In this document: positions 28,124 through 37,786 of the stretch, piece after piece
How positions within the stretch are numbered: position 1 is the first letter of the stretch
How the letters are laid out: each line of letters begins with the position of its first letter
Source: Qipengyuania sp. JC766
GTDB taxonomy: Bacteria; Pseudomonadota; Alphaproteobacteria; Sphingomonadales; Sphingomonadaceae
Direction of reading: 5' to 3'
Length of the DNA stretch: 64,000 nt
Assembly: GCF_040717445.1 (NCBI RefSeq)
Contig: NZ_JBFEFL010000001.1
Location: 1,746,001-1,810,000 of the forward strand
The notes under the pieces: model-generated
Seen by the model: only the letters and a program-made list of their open reading frames with translations
What the model was told of the DNA's origin: nothing
Databases searched by the model: none
Program-made: the position numbers and the translations under genes

Positions 28124-29236
28124 ATGCGATTGGGTTTTGTGTCGGCTGCGGCGACTGCCATTCTGTTTGCCGGATGTGCCGGCCAGGACGCTGTTCGGAC
28201 GGCGTCCGCGGACAGCGAAGCCCTGTCGCCGGATGGCCGGCGCTATCTCGCGCAGCCGCTCGTAACCGAGATTCTCACGGCCGATCCCTCGGCTCACGTC
28301 TTTGGGAACACGCTCTACATCTACGCCAGCCACGATATCGATGCCGGCATCGAGGACGACGATCTCGGCAACCAGTACGCGATGCGCGATTACCGTATCC
28401 TGCGCATGGACGAGCCGGGCGGCCCCGTCACGATCGGTCCGGTGGCGCTTGATGTCGACGACGTTCCCTGGGCCTCGCAGCAGATGTGGGCGCCCGACGC
28501 GGCGTACAAGAACGGGACCTACTACCTCTATTTCCCGGCCCGCGACCGGTCGAAGGACCGGAACGGGCTCGGCGCATTCCGTATCGGTGTCGCCACGTCG
28601 TCGGACCCTATGGGGCCTTTCACGCCGGAGCCGAACTACATTCCGGGAAGCTTCTCGATCGACCCGGCCGTGTTCACGGACGATGACGGCACCAGCTACA
28701 TGTATTTCGGCGGCATCTGGGGCGGGCAATTGCAGCGCTGGAAGGACGGCGTCTACGATCCGAACGGGTCCGACACCGACCTGATGCAGGACGACCAGCC
28801 CGCCATTCCCGCCAAGGTCGTGCGGATGAGCGCCGACATGAAGACCTTTGCCGAGCCCGTGCGCGACGCGGTGATTGTCGATGAAGCGGGTGATCCGATC
28901 CTGGGCGGGGACCACGACCGCCGTTTCTTCGAGGCGGCGTGGGTCTTCAAGCGTGAGGGCAAGTACTATTTCACCTACTCGACCGGCGACACGCATTTCG
29001 TGAACTACGCGATCGGCGACACGCCCTACGGGCCGTTCACCTACAAGGGCCACATCCTCGAGCCTGTGCAGGGCTGGACCTCGCATCATTCGATTTCGGA
29101 GTGGGACGGCCGGTGGTGGCTGTTCTACCACGACACGCAGCTGAGCGGGAAAAACCACCTGCGCAACGTCAAGATGACCGAACTGAAGTTCAATGCCGAC
29201 GGGACGATCCCGACGATCGATCCGTTCCTTCCCTGA
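28124..29236 (+). CDS. GH43 family lipoprotein (beta-xylosidase/arabinosidase)
   Basis: 370 residues with a lipobox (ATAILFAGC, Cys18). Five-bladed propeller GH43 motifs: catalytic base region TADPSAHVFG, pKa-modulating Asp in SIDPAVFTDDDG, and acid Glu in RRFFEAAWVFKREGKYYFTY. Expected to be anchored in the periplasm or outer membrane and to release xylose or arabinose from xylo-oligosaccharides. Strong ribosome site (AGGAGAACGAGG). Its stop overlaps the xylB start (TGATG), so it is cotranscribed with xylose catabolism, favouring xylosidase. Confidence 0.88.
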   Translation: MRLGFVSAAATAILFAGCAGQDAVRTASADSEALSPDGRRYLAQPLVTEILTADPSAHVFGNTLYIYASHDIDAGIEDDDLGNQYAMRDYRILRMDEPGGPVTIGPVALDVDDVPWASQQMWAPDAAYKNGTYYLYFPARDRSKDRNGLGAFRIGVATSSDPMGPFTPEPNYIPGSFSIDPAVFTDDDGTSYMYFGGIWGGQLQRWKDGVYDPNGSDTDLMQDDQPAIPAKVVRMSADMKTFAEPVRDAVIVDEAGDPILGGDHDRRFFEAAWVFKREGKYYFTYSTGDTHFVNYAIGDTPYGPFTYKGHILEPVQGWTSHHSISEWDGRWWLFYHDTQLSGKNHLRNVKMTELKFNADGTIPTIDPFLP

Positions 29237-30699
29237 TGTTTCTCGGAATCGATATCGGTACGTCCGGGGTCAAGGCGATCGTGCTGGACGAAGGCGGCAA
29301 CGTCTCCGCCCAGGGCACCGCCGCGCTCGGCGTGCAGAGGCCGGAGCCGGGCTGGTCCGAACAGGATCCCGAAGCATGGTGGGAAGCGACCTGCTCCGCC
29401 GTAAAGGCGATCGATTCCGGCATTCGGGGCCAGGTCCGTGCCATCGGTATTGCAGGACAGATGCACGGGGCGGTCCTCCTCGGATCGGACGACCGCCCGT
29501 TGCGCCCTGCAATCCTGTGGAATGACGGACGGTCGGAAGCCGAGTGCGAGGAACTGGAAGCGCTCGTCCCCGATCTCCGCGACGTGACCGGCAATATTGC
29601 GATGCCCGGTTTCACCGCGCCCAAGCTCCTGTGGGTCCGCAAGCACGAGCCGGAGGTCTTCGACCGTATCGCGACGGTTCTCTTGCCCAAGGACTATGTC
29701 CGCCTGGTCATGACGGGTGCCAAGGCGACCGACCTCTCCGACTCGGCCGGCACGCTATGGGTGGACGTCTCCAAGCGAAGCTGGAGCGACAAGGTGCTGG
29801 CCGCGACCGGTCTGGACCGGGACGCCATGCCCCGCCTCAACGAAGGGCCCGAGCAGACCGGGATCTTGCGGGCCGATGTCGCGCAGCAGTGGGGAATGGC
29901 GCGCGTGCCCGTCATGGCGGGCGGGGGCGACAATGCCGCCGGAGCTGCCGGCATCGGCGTCGTGGGCGACGGGGACGCCCTGCTCTCCCTCGGCACTTCG
30001 GGCGTCATTTTCGTCGCGACCTCCGAATTCCGGCCCAATCCGGCCCGCGCGGTCCATGCCTTCTGCCACTGTGTGCCCGACATGTGGCACCAGATGAGCG
30101 TCCACCTCTCGGCTGCGTCCTGCATCGACTGGGTGGCCCGCCTGACGGGTTCGGCCGGACCCGCCGACGTGTTCACAAAGGCCGAAGCTGCGGGCGCCGG
30201 AGCGGGGCCCGAGGTTTTCCTGCCCTATCTTTCGGGCGAGCGAACACCCCACAACGATGCCCGCGTCCGCGGAGCATTCCTCAATCTCGACAATGACAGC
30301 GACGTCGGCCGGCTTTCGCAAGCCGTGCTGGAAGGTGTCGCGTTCGCGCTCGCCGACGGGCTCGACGCGCTGCGCGATGCAGGGTCGGAGATCGACCAGC
30401 TTTCGGTGATCGGAGGGGGCGCCCGGTCGCAGTACTGGGGGCAAATCATCTCTGCCGCCTGCGACGTGCCGCTGGTCTACCTGAAGGATGGCGAGGTCGG
30501 GCCCGCCCTGGGTGCCGCACGCCTAGCGCAAATCGGTGTCGACGGCGGAAGCCCTGCCGATATCTGCTCCCCGCCACCGGTCTTCCACCGGATCGACCCC
30601 GATCAGGGGATCGTCGACCGGCTCGCGCCGGCAAAATCGGTCTTTCGCCAGGCCTATTCCCGTATCACCCCTAGGAAAGGGACCATCGATGTCCGCTGA
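29236..30699 (+). CDS. xylB: Xylulokinase
   Basis: 487 residues, FGGY carbohydrate kinase. Phosphorylates D-xylulose to xylulose 5-phosphate. Motifs: [70 protein letters not shown] and the C-terminal FGGY region [14 protein letters not shown]. The ATG at 29236 overlaps the GH43 stop; a longer upstream extension in frame is a shadow of GH43. Confidence 0.95.
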   Translation: MFLGIDIGTSGVKAIVLDEGGNVSAQGTAALGVQRPEPGWSEQDPEAWWEATCSAVKAIDSGIRGQVRAIGIAGQMHGAVLLGSDDRPLRPAILWNDGRSEAECEELEALVPDLRDVTGNIAMPGFTAPKLLWVRKHEPEVFDRIATVLLPKDYVRLVMTGAKATDLSDSAGTLWVDVSKRSWSDKVLAATGLDRDAMPRLNEGPEQTGILRADVAQQWGMARVPVMAGGGDNAAGAAGIGVVGDGDALLSLGTSGVIFVATSEFRPNPARAVHAFCHCVPDMWHQMSVHLSAASCIDWVARLTGSAGPADVFTKAEAAGAGAGPEVFLPYLSGERTPHNDARVRGAFLNLDNDSDVGRLSQAVLEGVAFALADGLDALRDAGSEIDQLSVIGGGARSQYWGQIISAACDVPLVYLKDGEVGPALGAARLAQIGVDGGSPADICSPPPVFHRIDPDQGIVDRLAPAKSVFRQAYSRITPRKGTIDVR

Positions 30700-32008
30700 A
30701 ACCGATTATTTTTCCCAGTTCCCCGATATCGCCTACGAAGGCGAAAACGCAGGCGAGCTTTCCTACCGCTACTACGACAAGAACCGCGTGGTCATGGGCA
30801 AGACGATGGAGGAACATCTGCGGTTCTCCGTCTGCATGTGGCACACCTTCTGCTGGCCCGGTTCGGATGTCTTCGGCGGAGGCACTTTCGACCGACCGTG
30901 GCTGTCGCATGACGTTGGCGCCGAAGCCGCTGCGATGAAGCGCAGGACCGCGCTCGAATTCGTCCGCAAGCTCGACCTGCCATTCTACTGCTTCCACGAT
31001 GTCGACGTGATGGAGCCGGCGGACAATGTCGCGGACTACCGGCAGCGTTTTGCGACCGCGGTCGATCATCTCGAGGAACTGCAGGAAACGACCGGACGCC
31101 GCCTCCTGTGGGGAACGGCGAACCTGTTCTCCGATCCGCGCTACGCGGCCGGTGCCGCGACCAGCCCCGATCCGGAAGTCTACGCCTGGGCCGCGCTGCA
31201 AGTCCGCTCCGCGATGGATGCGACGCACCGGCTGGGCGGGAGCAACTACGTCCTGTGGGGAGGCCGCGAGGGTTACGAGACGCTCCTCAATACCGATCTC
31301 GGCCGCGAGCTCGACAATTTCGGCCGGTTCCTCAGCCTCGTGGTCGAACACAAGCACAAGATCGGCTTCGAGGGTGCGATCCTGATCGAGCCCAAACCGC
31401 ACGAGCCGACCAAGCACCAGTACGATTTCGATACGGCAACGGTGTATGGCTTCCTCAAGCGCTACGGGCTGGAAAACGAGGTGCAAGTGAACATCGAGGC
31501 GAACCACGCCACGCTGTCGGGGCACACTTTCGAACACGAAATCGCCATGGCCGGAGCGCTCGGCATTTTCGGTTCGATCGACGCCAATCGCGGCGACCAC
31601 CAGAACGGGTGGGACACCGACCAATTCCCGAATTCTGTCGAGGAAATGACTCTCGCCATGATCGAGATCATCCGCGCCGGCGGGTTCAAGACCGGCGGTT
31701 TCAATTTCGATGCGAAGGTCCGGCGCCAGTCGGTGGACGCGGAGGACCTGCTGCATGGCCATATCGGAGGGGTGGACGTCCTCGCCCGCGCCTTGCTGAA
31801 TGCGGAGAGGATCATCGAGGACGGGCGCATCAACGAATTCCGGACCTCCCGTTACGCGGGATGGCACGGCGAACTGGGACGCACCATACACGAAAGCACG
31901 ACGAGCCTGTCCGATATTGCCGACCTTGCCATCGACAGGGACCTGAGACCCAGGCACCGCTCGGGTCGCCAGGAACGGCTCGAAAACTTGGTCAATCGTC
32001 ACATGTGA
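30689..32008 (+). CDS. xylA: Xylose isomerase (class II type)
   Basis: 439 residues. Converts D-xylose to D-xylulose. Family segments: [20 protein letters not shown], catalytic His region [26 protein letters not shown], the metal-site segment [17 protein letters not shown] (class II form), [16 protein letters not shown], and [22 protein letters not shown] has AGGAAAGGG upstream. It overlaps the end of xylB by 11 bp, so the operon is GH43-xylB-xylA. Confidence 0.96.
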   Translation: MSAETDYFSQFPDIAYEGENAGELSYRYYDKNRVVMGKTMEEHLRFSVCMWHTFCWPGSDVFGGGTFDRPWLSHDVGAEAAAMKRRTALEFVRKLDLPFYCFHDVDVMEPADNVADYRQRFATAVDHLEELQETTGRRLLWGTANLFSDPRYAAGAATSPDPEVYAWAALQVRSAMDATHRLGGSNYVLWGGREGYETLLNTDLGRELDNFGRFLSLVVEHKHKIGFEGAILIEPKPHEPTKHQYDFDTATVYGFLKRYGLENEVQVNIEANHATLSGHTFEHEIAMAGALGIFGSIDANRGDHQNGWDTDQFPNSVEEMTLAMIEIIRAGGFKTGGFNFDAKVRRQSVDAEDLLHGHIGGVDVLARALLNAERIIEDGRINEFRTSRYAGWHGELGRTIHESTTSLSDIADLAIDRDLRPRHRSGRQERLENLVNRHM

Positions 32009-32045
32009 GAAACGATCCGGTGCGCCGGACGGCCCGAAATCCGGG

Positions 32046-32534
32046 TCAGTCCGGGTTCGGCCGGTTTTCCAGCCGGCCGTAGCGCCCGCCGTGGAAGATC
32101 AGCGGGTCGGCATCCGTCTGCTCGAAATCGACGACTTCGCCGAGGAAGATCGCGTGGTCGCCGCCTTCGTATTCGAAGCGGGCCCGGCAGCCGAAACGCG
32201 CCGCGCAACCGCGAATGAGGGGCGCCCCTTCGGGCCCGTCGTCTAGGTCCATGCCGGCGAACTTGTCCGCTCCCCCTCGTGCGAACCTGTTCGACATGTC
32301 CTCCTGCGTGACGGCGAGGATGTGCACGGCCCAGTTCTTGGCGTTCCGGAAGGCTTCCAGATTGCCGCTGCTGAGGGCGAGGCTCCATAGGACCATCGGC
32401 GGATCGAGCGAGACGGAGTTGAAGCTGTTCGCCGTCAGGCCCACCGGCTTCCCCCCTCCATCGCGCGCCGTGACGATAGTGACGCCCGTGGCGAATGTGC
32501 CCAGCGCGTTGCGGAAGGCCGTCTGATCGAACAT
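32046..32534 (-). CDS. Flavin reductase family protein
   Basis: 162 residues, HpaC/FMN-binding split-barrel type. Motifs: LGTFATGVTIVTARDG, GLTANSFNSVSLDPPMVLWSL and the C-terminal ISAGYM-type region lacking. NAD(P)H-dependent flavin reduction supplying FMNH2 or FADH2 to a two-component monooxygenase or a halogenase. The ATG at 32534 begins the conserved region; upstream extension to 32570 adds poorly conserved residues. It is convergent with xylA (37 bp) and divergent from the acyl-CoA dehydrogenase. It could serve the halogenase-like proteins of the alpha-glucan operon, but that is only an idea. Confidence 0.85.
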   Translation of the reverse strand: MFDQTAFRNALGTFATGVTIVTARDGGGKPVGLTANSFNSVSLDPPMVLWSLALSSGNLEAFRNAKNWAVHILAVTQEDMSNRFARGGADKFAGMDLDDGPEGAPLIRGCAARFGCRARFEYEGGDHAIFLGEVVDFEQTDADPLIFHGGRYGRLENRPNPD

Positions 32535-32622
32535 GTACCCCGCGCTAATGGCGCGGACGAACGAGGGCAAGGCGGCAATTCCATATTGGCGGCGCGACCG
32601 TCATTCGTTTACCCGTGACCGG

Positions 32623-34212
32623 ATGGCGGACCCCATCGATTTCGACCGGCTTCTGGATGCTGCGCAAGAATATCGCGAGGCGGCGCGTATGGCAGTCGCC
32701 GAACGTCTCGCCGAAAGGTCGATGGATCAGGAGCAGCGCGCCGCTCACGGTTTCGCCTGGATAGCTACGTCGATCGCCGCCCTTGAGGCGGTCCACGCCT
32801 GGCTGGCTGCCGGCCCGGGTCGTCCGGTCGATGTCATGGTGCACGAACTCGCTTTTGCAGAAACCCTCGGCCAATTGATCGGCGGCATTCCCATGGGACC
32901 CGGAGAGATCGTCAGGCCGTCCGATCTCGGGCTGACCGGGGCAGCCGACCGGGTCGACCAGACTGCCAAGGCATTCCTTTGCACCGACAGGACGACATTG
33001 CGTCGGGAGATCGGCGCGCTCCTGGCAGATGGCCGATGGCCTGCCGAGGCGCTCGACCAAGACTTGGACGCCATGCGCGAACAGTACCGGCGGTTTACCG
33101 AGAGGCGCATCCTTTCCAATGCGCAGCGCTGGCATCTCGCCAACGAATTGGTGCCCGACGAAACCGTCGCGGCAATGGCGGAACTGGGGACCTTTGGCGT
33201 CTGCATTCCCGAACGTTTCGGCGGGCTCGGCCTTTCGAAAATGGTCATGTGCGTCGTGACCGAGGAACTGTCCCGCGGCTGGATCGGTGCGGGATCGCTG
33301 GGAACCCGGTCCGAAATCGCCGGCGAACTGATCGCGTCGGGCGGGACGGAGGAGCAGAAGGCCCATTGGCTGCCGCGCATCGCCAGCGGAGAAATCCTGC
33401 CGACCGCGGTCTTTACGGAGCCCGATACCGGCAGCGATCTCGGTTCCCTCACGACGCGCGCCCGGCGGACGGCTAACGGCTGGCGGATCGACGGAAGCAA
33501 GACCTGGATCACACATGCCAGCCGCTCGGACCTGATGACGCTGCTTGTCCGGACGAAGCCGGAGCAAACAGGCTATGCCGGACTGTCCATGTTGCTCGTC
33601 CCCAAGTCACGCGGTGCGGACGCGGAGCCTTTTCCGGACAAGGGGCTGGATGGCAGCGAGATCGGGGTGCTCGGCTATCGCGGAATGCGCGAATATTCCC
33701 TCTCCTTCGATGGAATGGCCGCACCTTCCGACGCGCTTCTTGGCGGCGAAGAAGGGCAAGGCTTCAAGCAATTGATGCGTACCTTCGAAGGCGCGCGCAT
33801 CCAGACCGCCGCGCGCGCGGTGGGCGTCGCCAGACGTGCCCTGGAACTCGGCCTCGCCTACGCGAAGGACCGGAAGCAGTTCGGCCGCGCCATTATCGAA
33901 TTCCCGCGAGTGTCAGACAAGCTGGCATCGGGCCTGGTGGATTTCGTCCTGGCGCGCGAACTGACCTATGCCGCAGCCCGCGAGAAGGATTCCGGCCGAC
34001 GCTGCGACATCGAAGCCGGCATGGCAAAATTGCTGGCCGCCCGCACCGCCTGGACCAATGCCGACGCGGCCCTGCAAATCCATGGCGGCAACGGCTACGC
34101 CTTGGAATTCGAGATTAGCCGCATCCTGGTAGACGCCCGGATCCTCAGCATCTTCGAAGGCGCCGCGGAGATCCAGGCCCAGGTCATCGCCAAGGGGCTC
34201 CTGACCCGATGA
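32623..34212 (+). CDS. Acyl-CoA dehydrogenase family protein
   Basis: 529 residues, longer than the usual 380-400 because of about 150 extra helical residues at the N-terminus. Core motifs: CIPERFGGLGLSKM, AVFTEPDTGSDLGSL (FAD/acyl-CoA binding), QIHGGNGYALEFEISR, and the catalytic-region SIFEGAAEIQAQ. FAD-dependent alpha,beta-dehydrogenation of an acyl-CoA; substrate unknown. The long N-terminal extension resembles that of acyl-CoA dehydrogenases with an added helical domain. Last chromosomal gene before the integrated element, whose left end is 44-49 bp after its stop. Confidence 0.88.
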   Translation: MADPIDFDRLLDAAQEYREAARMAVAERLAERSMDQEQRAAHGFAWIATSIAALEAVHAWLAAGPGRPVDVMVHELAFAETLGQLIGGIPMGPGEIVRPSDLGLTGAADRVDQTAKAFLCTDRTTLRREIGALLADGRWPAEALDQDLDAMREQYRRFTERRILSNAQRWHLANELVPDETVAAMAELGTFGVCIPERFGGLGLSKMVMCVVTEELSRGWIGAGSLGTRSEIAGELIASGGTEEQKAHWLPRIASGEILPTAVFTEPDTGSDLGSLTTRARRTANGWRIDGSKTWITHASRSDLMTLLVRTKPEQTGYAGLSMLLVPKSRGADAEPFPDKGLDGSEIGVLGYRGMREYSLSFDGMAAPSDALLGGEEGQGFKQLMRTFEGARIQTAARAVGVARRALELGLAYAKDRKQFGRAIIEFPRVSDKLASGLVDFVLARELTYAAAREKDSGRRCDIEAGMAKLLAARTAWTNADAALQIHGGNGYALEFEISRILVDARILSIFEGAAEIQAQVIAKGLLTR

Positions 34213-34260
34213 TGGGCTTGAGAACCCTGTCCCGCACTGCTGCAATCTAATGAACTGGTG

Positions 34261-34279
34261 CCAGAAGAGGACTCGAACC
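34261..34279 (+). repeat. Left attachment-site repeat (attL)
   Basis: CCAGAAGAGGACTCGAACC, identical to 63400-63418 within the 3' part of tRNA-Leu. The upstream TGGTG (the CCA end) also matches, with one C missing, so the homology is about 24 bp with a 1-base gap. This is the tRNA fragment displaced by integration. Confidence 0.8.
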
Positions 34280-34330
34280 GCTCTCAGAATGTCGCAAAAC
34301 TGCGAGAATCTTGACCTTGGTTGCTTACGT

Positions 34331-34353
34331 GAGGCCCCCGTCGGTGCCCCCAG
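34331..34353 (+). repeat. Candidate integrase arm-type sites, left end
   Basis: GAGGCCCCC at 34331-34339 and GCCCCCAG at 34346-34353. The same two words occur together at the right end (63261-63279), and GAGGCCCCC also occurs inverted at 63219-63227. Short repeats near both ends of an element are typical arm-binding sites of tyrosine integrases. No gene is seen in 34280-34482. Confidence 0.4.
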
Positions 34354-34482
34354 AATGCATTTTTACCAGAGGATTTGGGTCCCATCCTCGAAAAAACTCA
34401 ATGATTTCAATGCCCGGTCTTTATCGCAGATTGACGGGAATAACCAGCCATTTTGCCCCAACCGAGTGACTGAATTCAGGAG

Positions 34483-35463
34483 CTATCCGCGCGCCTTCGC
34501 CCACTCCTCCCAATAGGGCACTAGCTCATTAGGCAGACTGTTCACAAACTCGTGGCCCAATGAATAATGAGGCATCGCGTCGGCAACCGCGTCGAGCAGC
34601 GCCTCACCCTGCACCGTGTCCTTGCGCCGCTTAAGCGGGTTCCGCTTTGCCTGAGCACCCAACCAGAGTTTGTGGAGTGCGAACCAGCGGGGGTCAGGTG
34701 CGACAATACGCGCCGGGCTGCCATCTCGGCACGGGATGACCTGGTCTACCCGCCGCCCCGGCAAGAGCCATTCCTGCTCGGGTAGCGGAACTGGTCTTGG
34801 CCGATCCTTCCCGGCAAGCGTCGCAACCCGCGATGGCGCGACCAGCAATTCGACCTCATAAGCCTTCGCGTTGCGCGCTTGGAATTCCCGCTCGGTATTG
34901 ATCGTGAAAGTCGGATCAACCGCCTTGAGCATGTCCCAAAGCTGCGTTCCGTCTTCCGGTTCGTCAGCCGTCCAGGCGAGATCGAAGTCTTCGGTTTCAT
35001 CGGGCACATCGCGGAACGTGCCAGCAGCTTCGATGGCATAGGCTGCCATTGCGTTGGTGCCGACGACAAGCAGGTGGCTACCGAGAAGCGACCGTCTGTC
35101 TGCCTCACGGAGAATGGGTCCGGCGTCCGCAGACAGCATCGGCAAGCGCAGTGCGCGAGCAATCCGGCTGCTCTCATTAAGAGCATCCCGTGCGCCGTCG
35201 CGGCGCTCCTTCAAGGAAGCTTTTGCAGCCTTGTAATCCTCAAACTGGACTTCCTTTTCGTCGTCCCAGGCACCGAGACTTTTCCCGTTCCCGCTGCGAT
35301 CGAAGATCTCATAGAGATACTCGTAATCGCCGACCTTCTTGCGCCTCAGGTCGTATGGCATCGCATAGAGTTCGCGCTCGGCCTCGATCCACGCGTCATA
35401 GCGCTGGCGCATGTTGATGAGCGCGCGTTCCTGTTCAGCAGAGAAAGGTTGGATCGCAGCCAT
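34483..35463 (-). CDS. Nucleotidyltransferase-fold protein (GSU2403 type)
   Basis: 326 residues. An N-terminal helical region with many charged residues (about 1-110) is followed by a nucleotidyltransferase-like core: SHLLVVGTNAMAAYAIEAAG and DETEDFDLAWT (DxD-type metal motif), then RFALHKLWLGAQ-like helical part (DPRWFALHKLWLGAQAKR). This layout matches the GSU2403-family nucleotidyltransferase-fold proteins, frequent in genomic islands and of unproven function; relatives act as toxins or antitoxin-like proteins. Stands alone just inside the left end. ATG at 35463. Toxin-antitoxin or defence role is inference. Confidence 0.7.
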   Translation of the reverse strand: MAAIQPFSAEQERALINMRQRYDAWIEAERELYAMPYDLRRKKVGDYEYLYEIFDRSGNGKSLGAWDDEKEVQFEDYKAAKASLKERRDGARDALNESSRIARALRLPMLSADAGPILREADRRSLLGSHLLVVGTNAMAAYAIEAAGTFRDVPDETEDFDLAWTADEPEDGTQLWDMLKAVDPTFTINTEREFQARNAKAYEVELLVAPSRVATLAGKDRPRPVPLPEQEWLLPGRRVDQVIPCRDGSPARIVAPDPRWFALHKLWLGAQAKRNPLKRRKDTVQGEALLDAVADAMPHYSLGHEFVNSLPNELVPYWEEWAKARG

Positions 35464-35583
35464 CGCTACGATTTATCCCACAAATATCCAATTTTCAATA
35501 AACGCGGGATAAATACCCTTTTGGCATCACATTCCCCTGAGCCCATCCTTGCCTTGACGGTCCAACCGGATGCATCTTCCCTG

Positions 35584-35874
35584 ATGGGAACTCTTTCGGT
35601 GAGAGCCGCGATGGGCAAACTGACTGCACAGGTGTTGGCAACGGTGAACGGTCCCTATCGGACCAGGCAATCCGCTCAGCAGCTCGCAGCGCTTATCGCA
35701 GACCCTTCGAGCGCGCAGGCACATAATGCCGCTGCTTTCGCTTTCTTCTCAGAGATCGCACCGGCAGTCCAGTCAGCCTTCATCGCAGAAATGAATGTCG
35801 ATGAGGCCAAGGTGAAAGCAGTCGCCCGCCAATTTGCGGACATGGCGGGGTATCCGTTGCCTCTGGCATCTTGA
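35584..35874 (+). CDS. Small hypothetical protein
   Basis: 96 residues from ATG 35584 (alternatives: GTG 35599, ATG 35611). Alanine-rich and probably helical: QQLAALIADPSSAQAHNAAA and VDEAKVKAVARQFADMAGYP. The frame is open far upstream but there overlaps the nucleotidyltransferase antisense. No ribosome site is clear and I recognise no family. Confidence 0.4.
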   Translation: MGTLSVRAAMGKLTAQVLATVNGPYRTRQSAQQLAALIADPSSAQAHNAAAFAFFSEIAPAVQSAFIAEMNVDEAKVKAVARQFADMAGYPLPLAS

Positions 35875-35900
35875 AGACTGGGGACAGCTGAATTCGGGGT

Positions 35901-36440
35901 TCACCCGGCCCCAACATCAGCCCATTCAAGAACCAGCTTGTCACCCTTCACACGGGGCAAGGCCTTGCGTGGAATGAGCTTCCCGCGCACCTCGAAGTCG
36001 GAAGTTATCTTGACCAGAAACACCATGCTGAAGTTCCGTTTGAGGTTCAGCGTAACCCGGTCATTGCTCTTGAATGGCGTGATTGTCTTGACCTCGACCA
36101 GATCGTTGCCGAGCCTTCCGTCAGATCCTTGAGCGTAGTTGCGGTGCAGCTTGATGCCGTGCGTGATCGCTCCGTAGAGTTCTCCGATATCGCCATACAC
36201 CTGCAGGTGCTTGCCCGTGTGCATGTGATACTGCTCTGCGGTGCAGATCAGGTCCTCGAATATCGAGACCAGCGACAAATCGGCATTGGGATATTTTGCG
36301 CGCCATTCCTTGTACTGGATTTGCTCGTTGATCTCGTCCCAGCTGATCCATTCGTCATCATCCCAGATGGCATTGTCCGGCCCAAGTTGCTGCATCCGCA
36401 AATCCGCTAACGTGTAAAGATTTCCGCGTTTTCTTTGCAT
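35901..36440 (-). CDS. Hypothetical protein with possible PD-(D/E)XK nuclease core
   Basis: 179 residues from ATG 36440 (a TTG at 36458 is the alternative). The segment SDGRLGNDLVEVKTITPFKS followed by a strand FSMVFLVKI looks like the D...(E)VK strand-turn of restriction-endonuclease-like folds, with a preceding conserved-looking helix (YGDIGELYGAITHGIKLH). A nuclease or nuclease-derived protein is inferred from this motif only. No partner gene is adjacent. Confidence 0.6.
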   Translation of the reverse strand: MQRKRGNLYTLADLRMQQLGPDNAIWDDDEWISWDEINEQIQYKEWRAKYPNADLSLVSIFEDLICTAEQYHMHTGKHLQVYGDIGELYGAITHGIKLHRNYAQGSDGRLGNDLVEVKTITPFKSNDRVTLNLKRNFSMVFLVKITSDFEVRGKLIPRKALPRVKGDKLVLEWADVGAG

Positions 36441-36458
36441 GTCCGCATCAACGTGCAA

Positions 36459-36832
36459 AGCGAAAGCGCGTTTGCTTGTGATATCGGCTCTAGCTGCGAT
36501 TCGGGCGAAAACCGGTCTTCCGCTGCACCAGAACCGTGGATTCGGACCTGCATTGCGCCGGAACGGGCGCTGGCGAGAAAAATTCTTTCAGTCCCGGACT
36601 GTCCATAGCGATCCAACACCGTCCATCCGCCATTGCGGAACGGCATTAGTTCTCTTTTTGTTCTTTCCTGCAGCATTGCGATTCGCATAGCTTGGCCAGC
36701 GTCACCTAAGCCAAGGGTGGCGCTGAGTTGGAACTCTGATTGCACGATCCTTAACGGCAAACTGAAAGCAACCCATCGTCGCGAGGGGACAAGCGGCAAC
36801 GGTGACAGAACCTTGAAGCAAAGGAATCTGTC
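36459..36832. other. 374-bp stretch without a convincing gene
   Basis: Upstream of the AlpA-type gene. A 130-codon frame on the complement (36407-36799) exists but overlaps the neighbouring gene and shows no recognisable motif. The promoter of the AlpA-type gene should lie here, and AAAGGAAT at its end is the ribosome site of that gene. Confidence 0.4.
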
Positions 36833-37024
36833 ATGTCGAATATCGAATTACTCACCTGCCATGAGGTCATGCGCCTGACCGGCATTCGCAGCCGGACAAC
36901 GATCTGGCGACGCATCCGCCGGGGAGCCTTCCCTCATCCCATCGACATTGGCGGCGGACGTATCCGCTGGCGTTCCACTGACATCGAAGAGTGGATCGAG
37001 GCCCTCCCCCTGCGCAGCTATTGA
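36833..37024 (+). CDS. AlpA-family DNA-binding regulator
   Basis: 63 residues with a MerR/AlpA-type helix-turn-helix: LLTCHEVMRLTGIRSRTTIW, then RRIRRGAFPHPIDIGGGRIR and RSTDIEEWIEAL, the complete family signature. AlpA-like proteins activate integrase or excision genes in P4-like and other tRNA-integrated elements. Here the integrase lies at the other end. AAAGGAATCTGTC upstream provides the ribosome site. Confidence 0.85.
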   Translation: MSNIELLTCHEVMRLTGIRSRTTIWRRIRRGAFPHPIDIGGGRIRWRSTDIEEWIEALPLRSY

Positions 37025-37066
37025 CCCCTCCAAGGCGGGCAATGGCCCGCAGAAAGCATCTCCCCC

Positions 37067-37582
37067 ATGTCCATCCTTTCCCTTATAAACGCGGCCCTGC
37101 AGAAGCATGGCTGGCTGATCGCTCACCTTCCGAGCGACGAAGAAGAGCGCGCGGCCCAGCTCATCGAATTGCTCGTTGAAGACAATGTCGACGGGCGCGC
37201 CCGTCGACACACATTGCAGCCTTGGCTCTGGTACGAACGCCCGGTCCGCGAGCGGTTTGAGGGACAAGATTGTTGCCTCACTGTCGAGGGGCCGATTTAC
37301 AGGAGCCGAGACGGAACCGGGTATCCCCTTGGCAGTCAACTTCGCACCGAATTCGGGTGGCTGGATCTCACGCCAGAAGAGACCAACGTGATCGCAGACG
37401 AAGTTCGATCAGCGATCGACCTGACCCTGCTTCGCTGGTTCACGCGCCCCGATATGGCGGACCGTCAGTTGCCTTCTCGCCAATCCCGCGATCGCTACTT
37501 TGACGACGATGTCGCCCGTAATCTGATCCTGTCTGCGACGCCTCCAACGGCAAGCATGGAGCAAGATGCCCATGCCGATTGA
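37067..37582 (+). CDS. Hypothetical protein of the element backbone
   Basis: 171 residues. Soluble, helical N-terminus (SLINAALQKHGWLIAHLPSD), a middle part with WLWYERPVRERFEG and LTPEETNVIADEVRSAIDLT. No motif that I recognise. Its position between the AlpA-type regulator and the relaxosome genes suggests a transfer or maintenance role. The 204-bp gap after it (37583-37786) shows only a doubtful 74-codon frame. Confidence 0.6.
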   Translation: MSILSLINAALQKHGWLIAHLPSDEEERAAQLIELLVEDNVDGRARRHTLQPWLWYERPVRERFEGQDCCLTVEGPIYRSRDGTGYPLGSQLRTEFGWLDLTPEETNVIADEVRSAIDLTLLRWFTRPDMADRQLPSRQSRDRYFDDDVARNLILSATPPTASMEQDAHAD

Positions 37583-37786
37583 CCGGAGAAAGACTGGAGA
37601 AGCAAGGGGCCACGATACTGCGTATCGGACCCGAAGTTTTCATACACACCCCACGCACGTGTGCATTAAGGATTTCTGCGGGCTTGAAGGGATGCGGATA
37701 GCATCTCGCCCGCGCAGCAGATCGCGGACCCACGCAATTCCGCCATTCTTCGCGATGGCGGATAGCATCGCCACCGGAGCGGACCA

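Noticed and set aside
28022-29158. 378-codon minus-strand frame
   Set aside because: Antisense of the GH43 lipoprotein gene.
36407-36799. 130-codon minus-strand frame
   Set aside because: Overlaps the EVK-motif gene, lacks a ribosome site and any family resemblance; left as unresolved.
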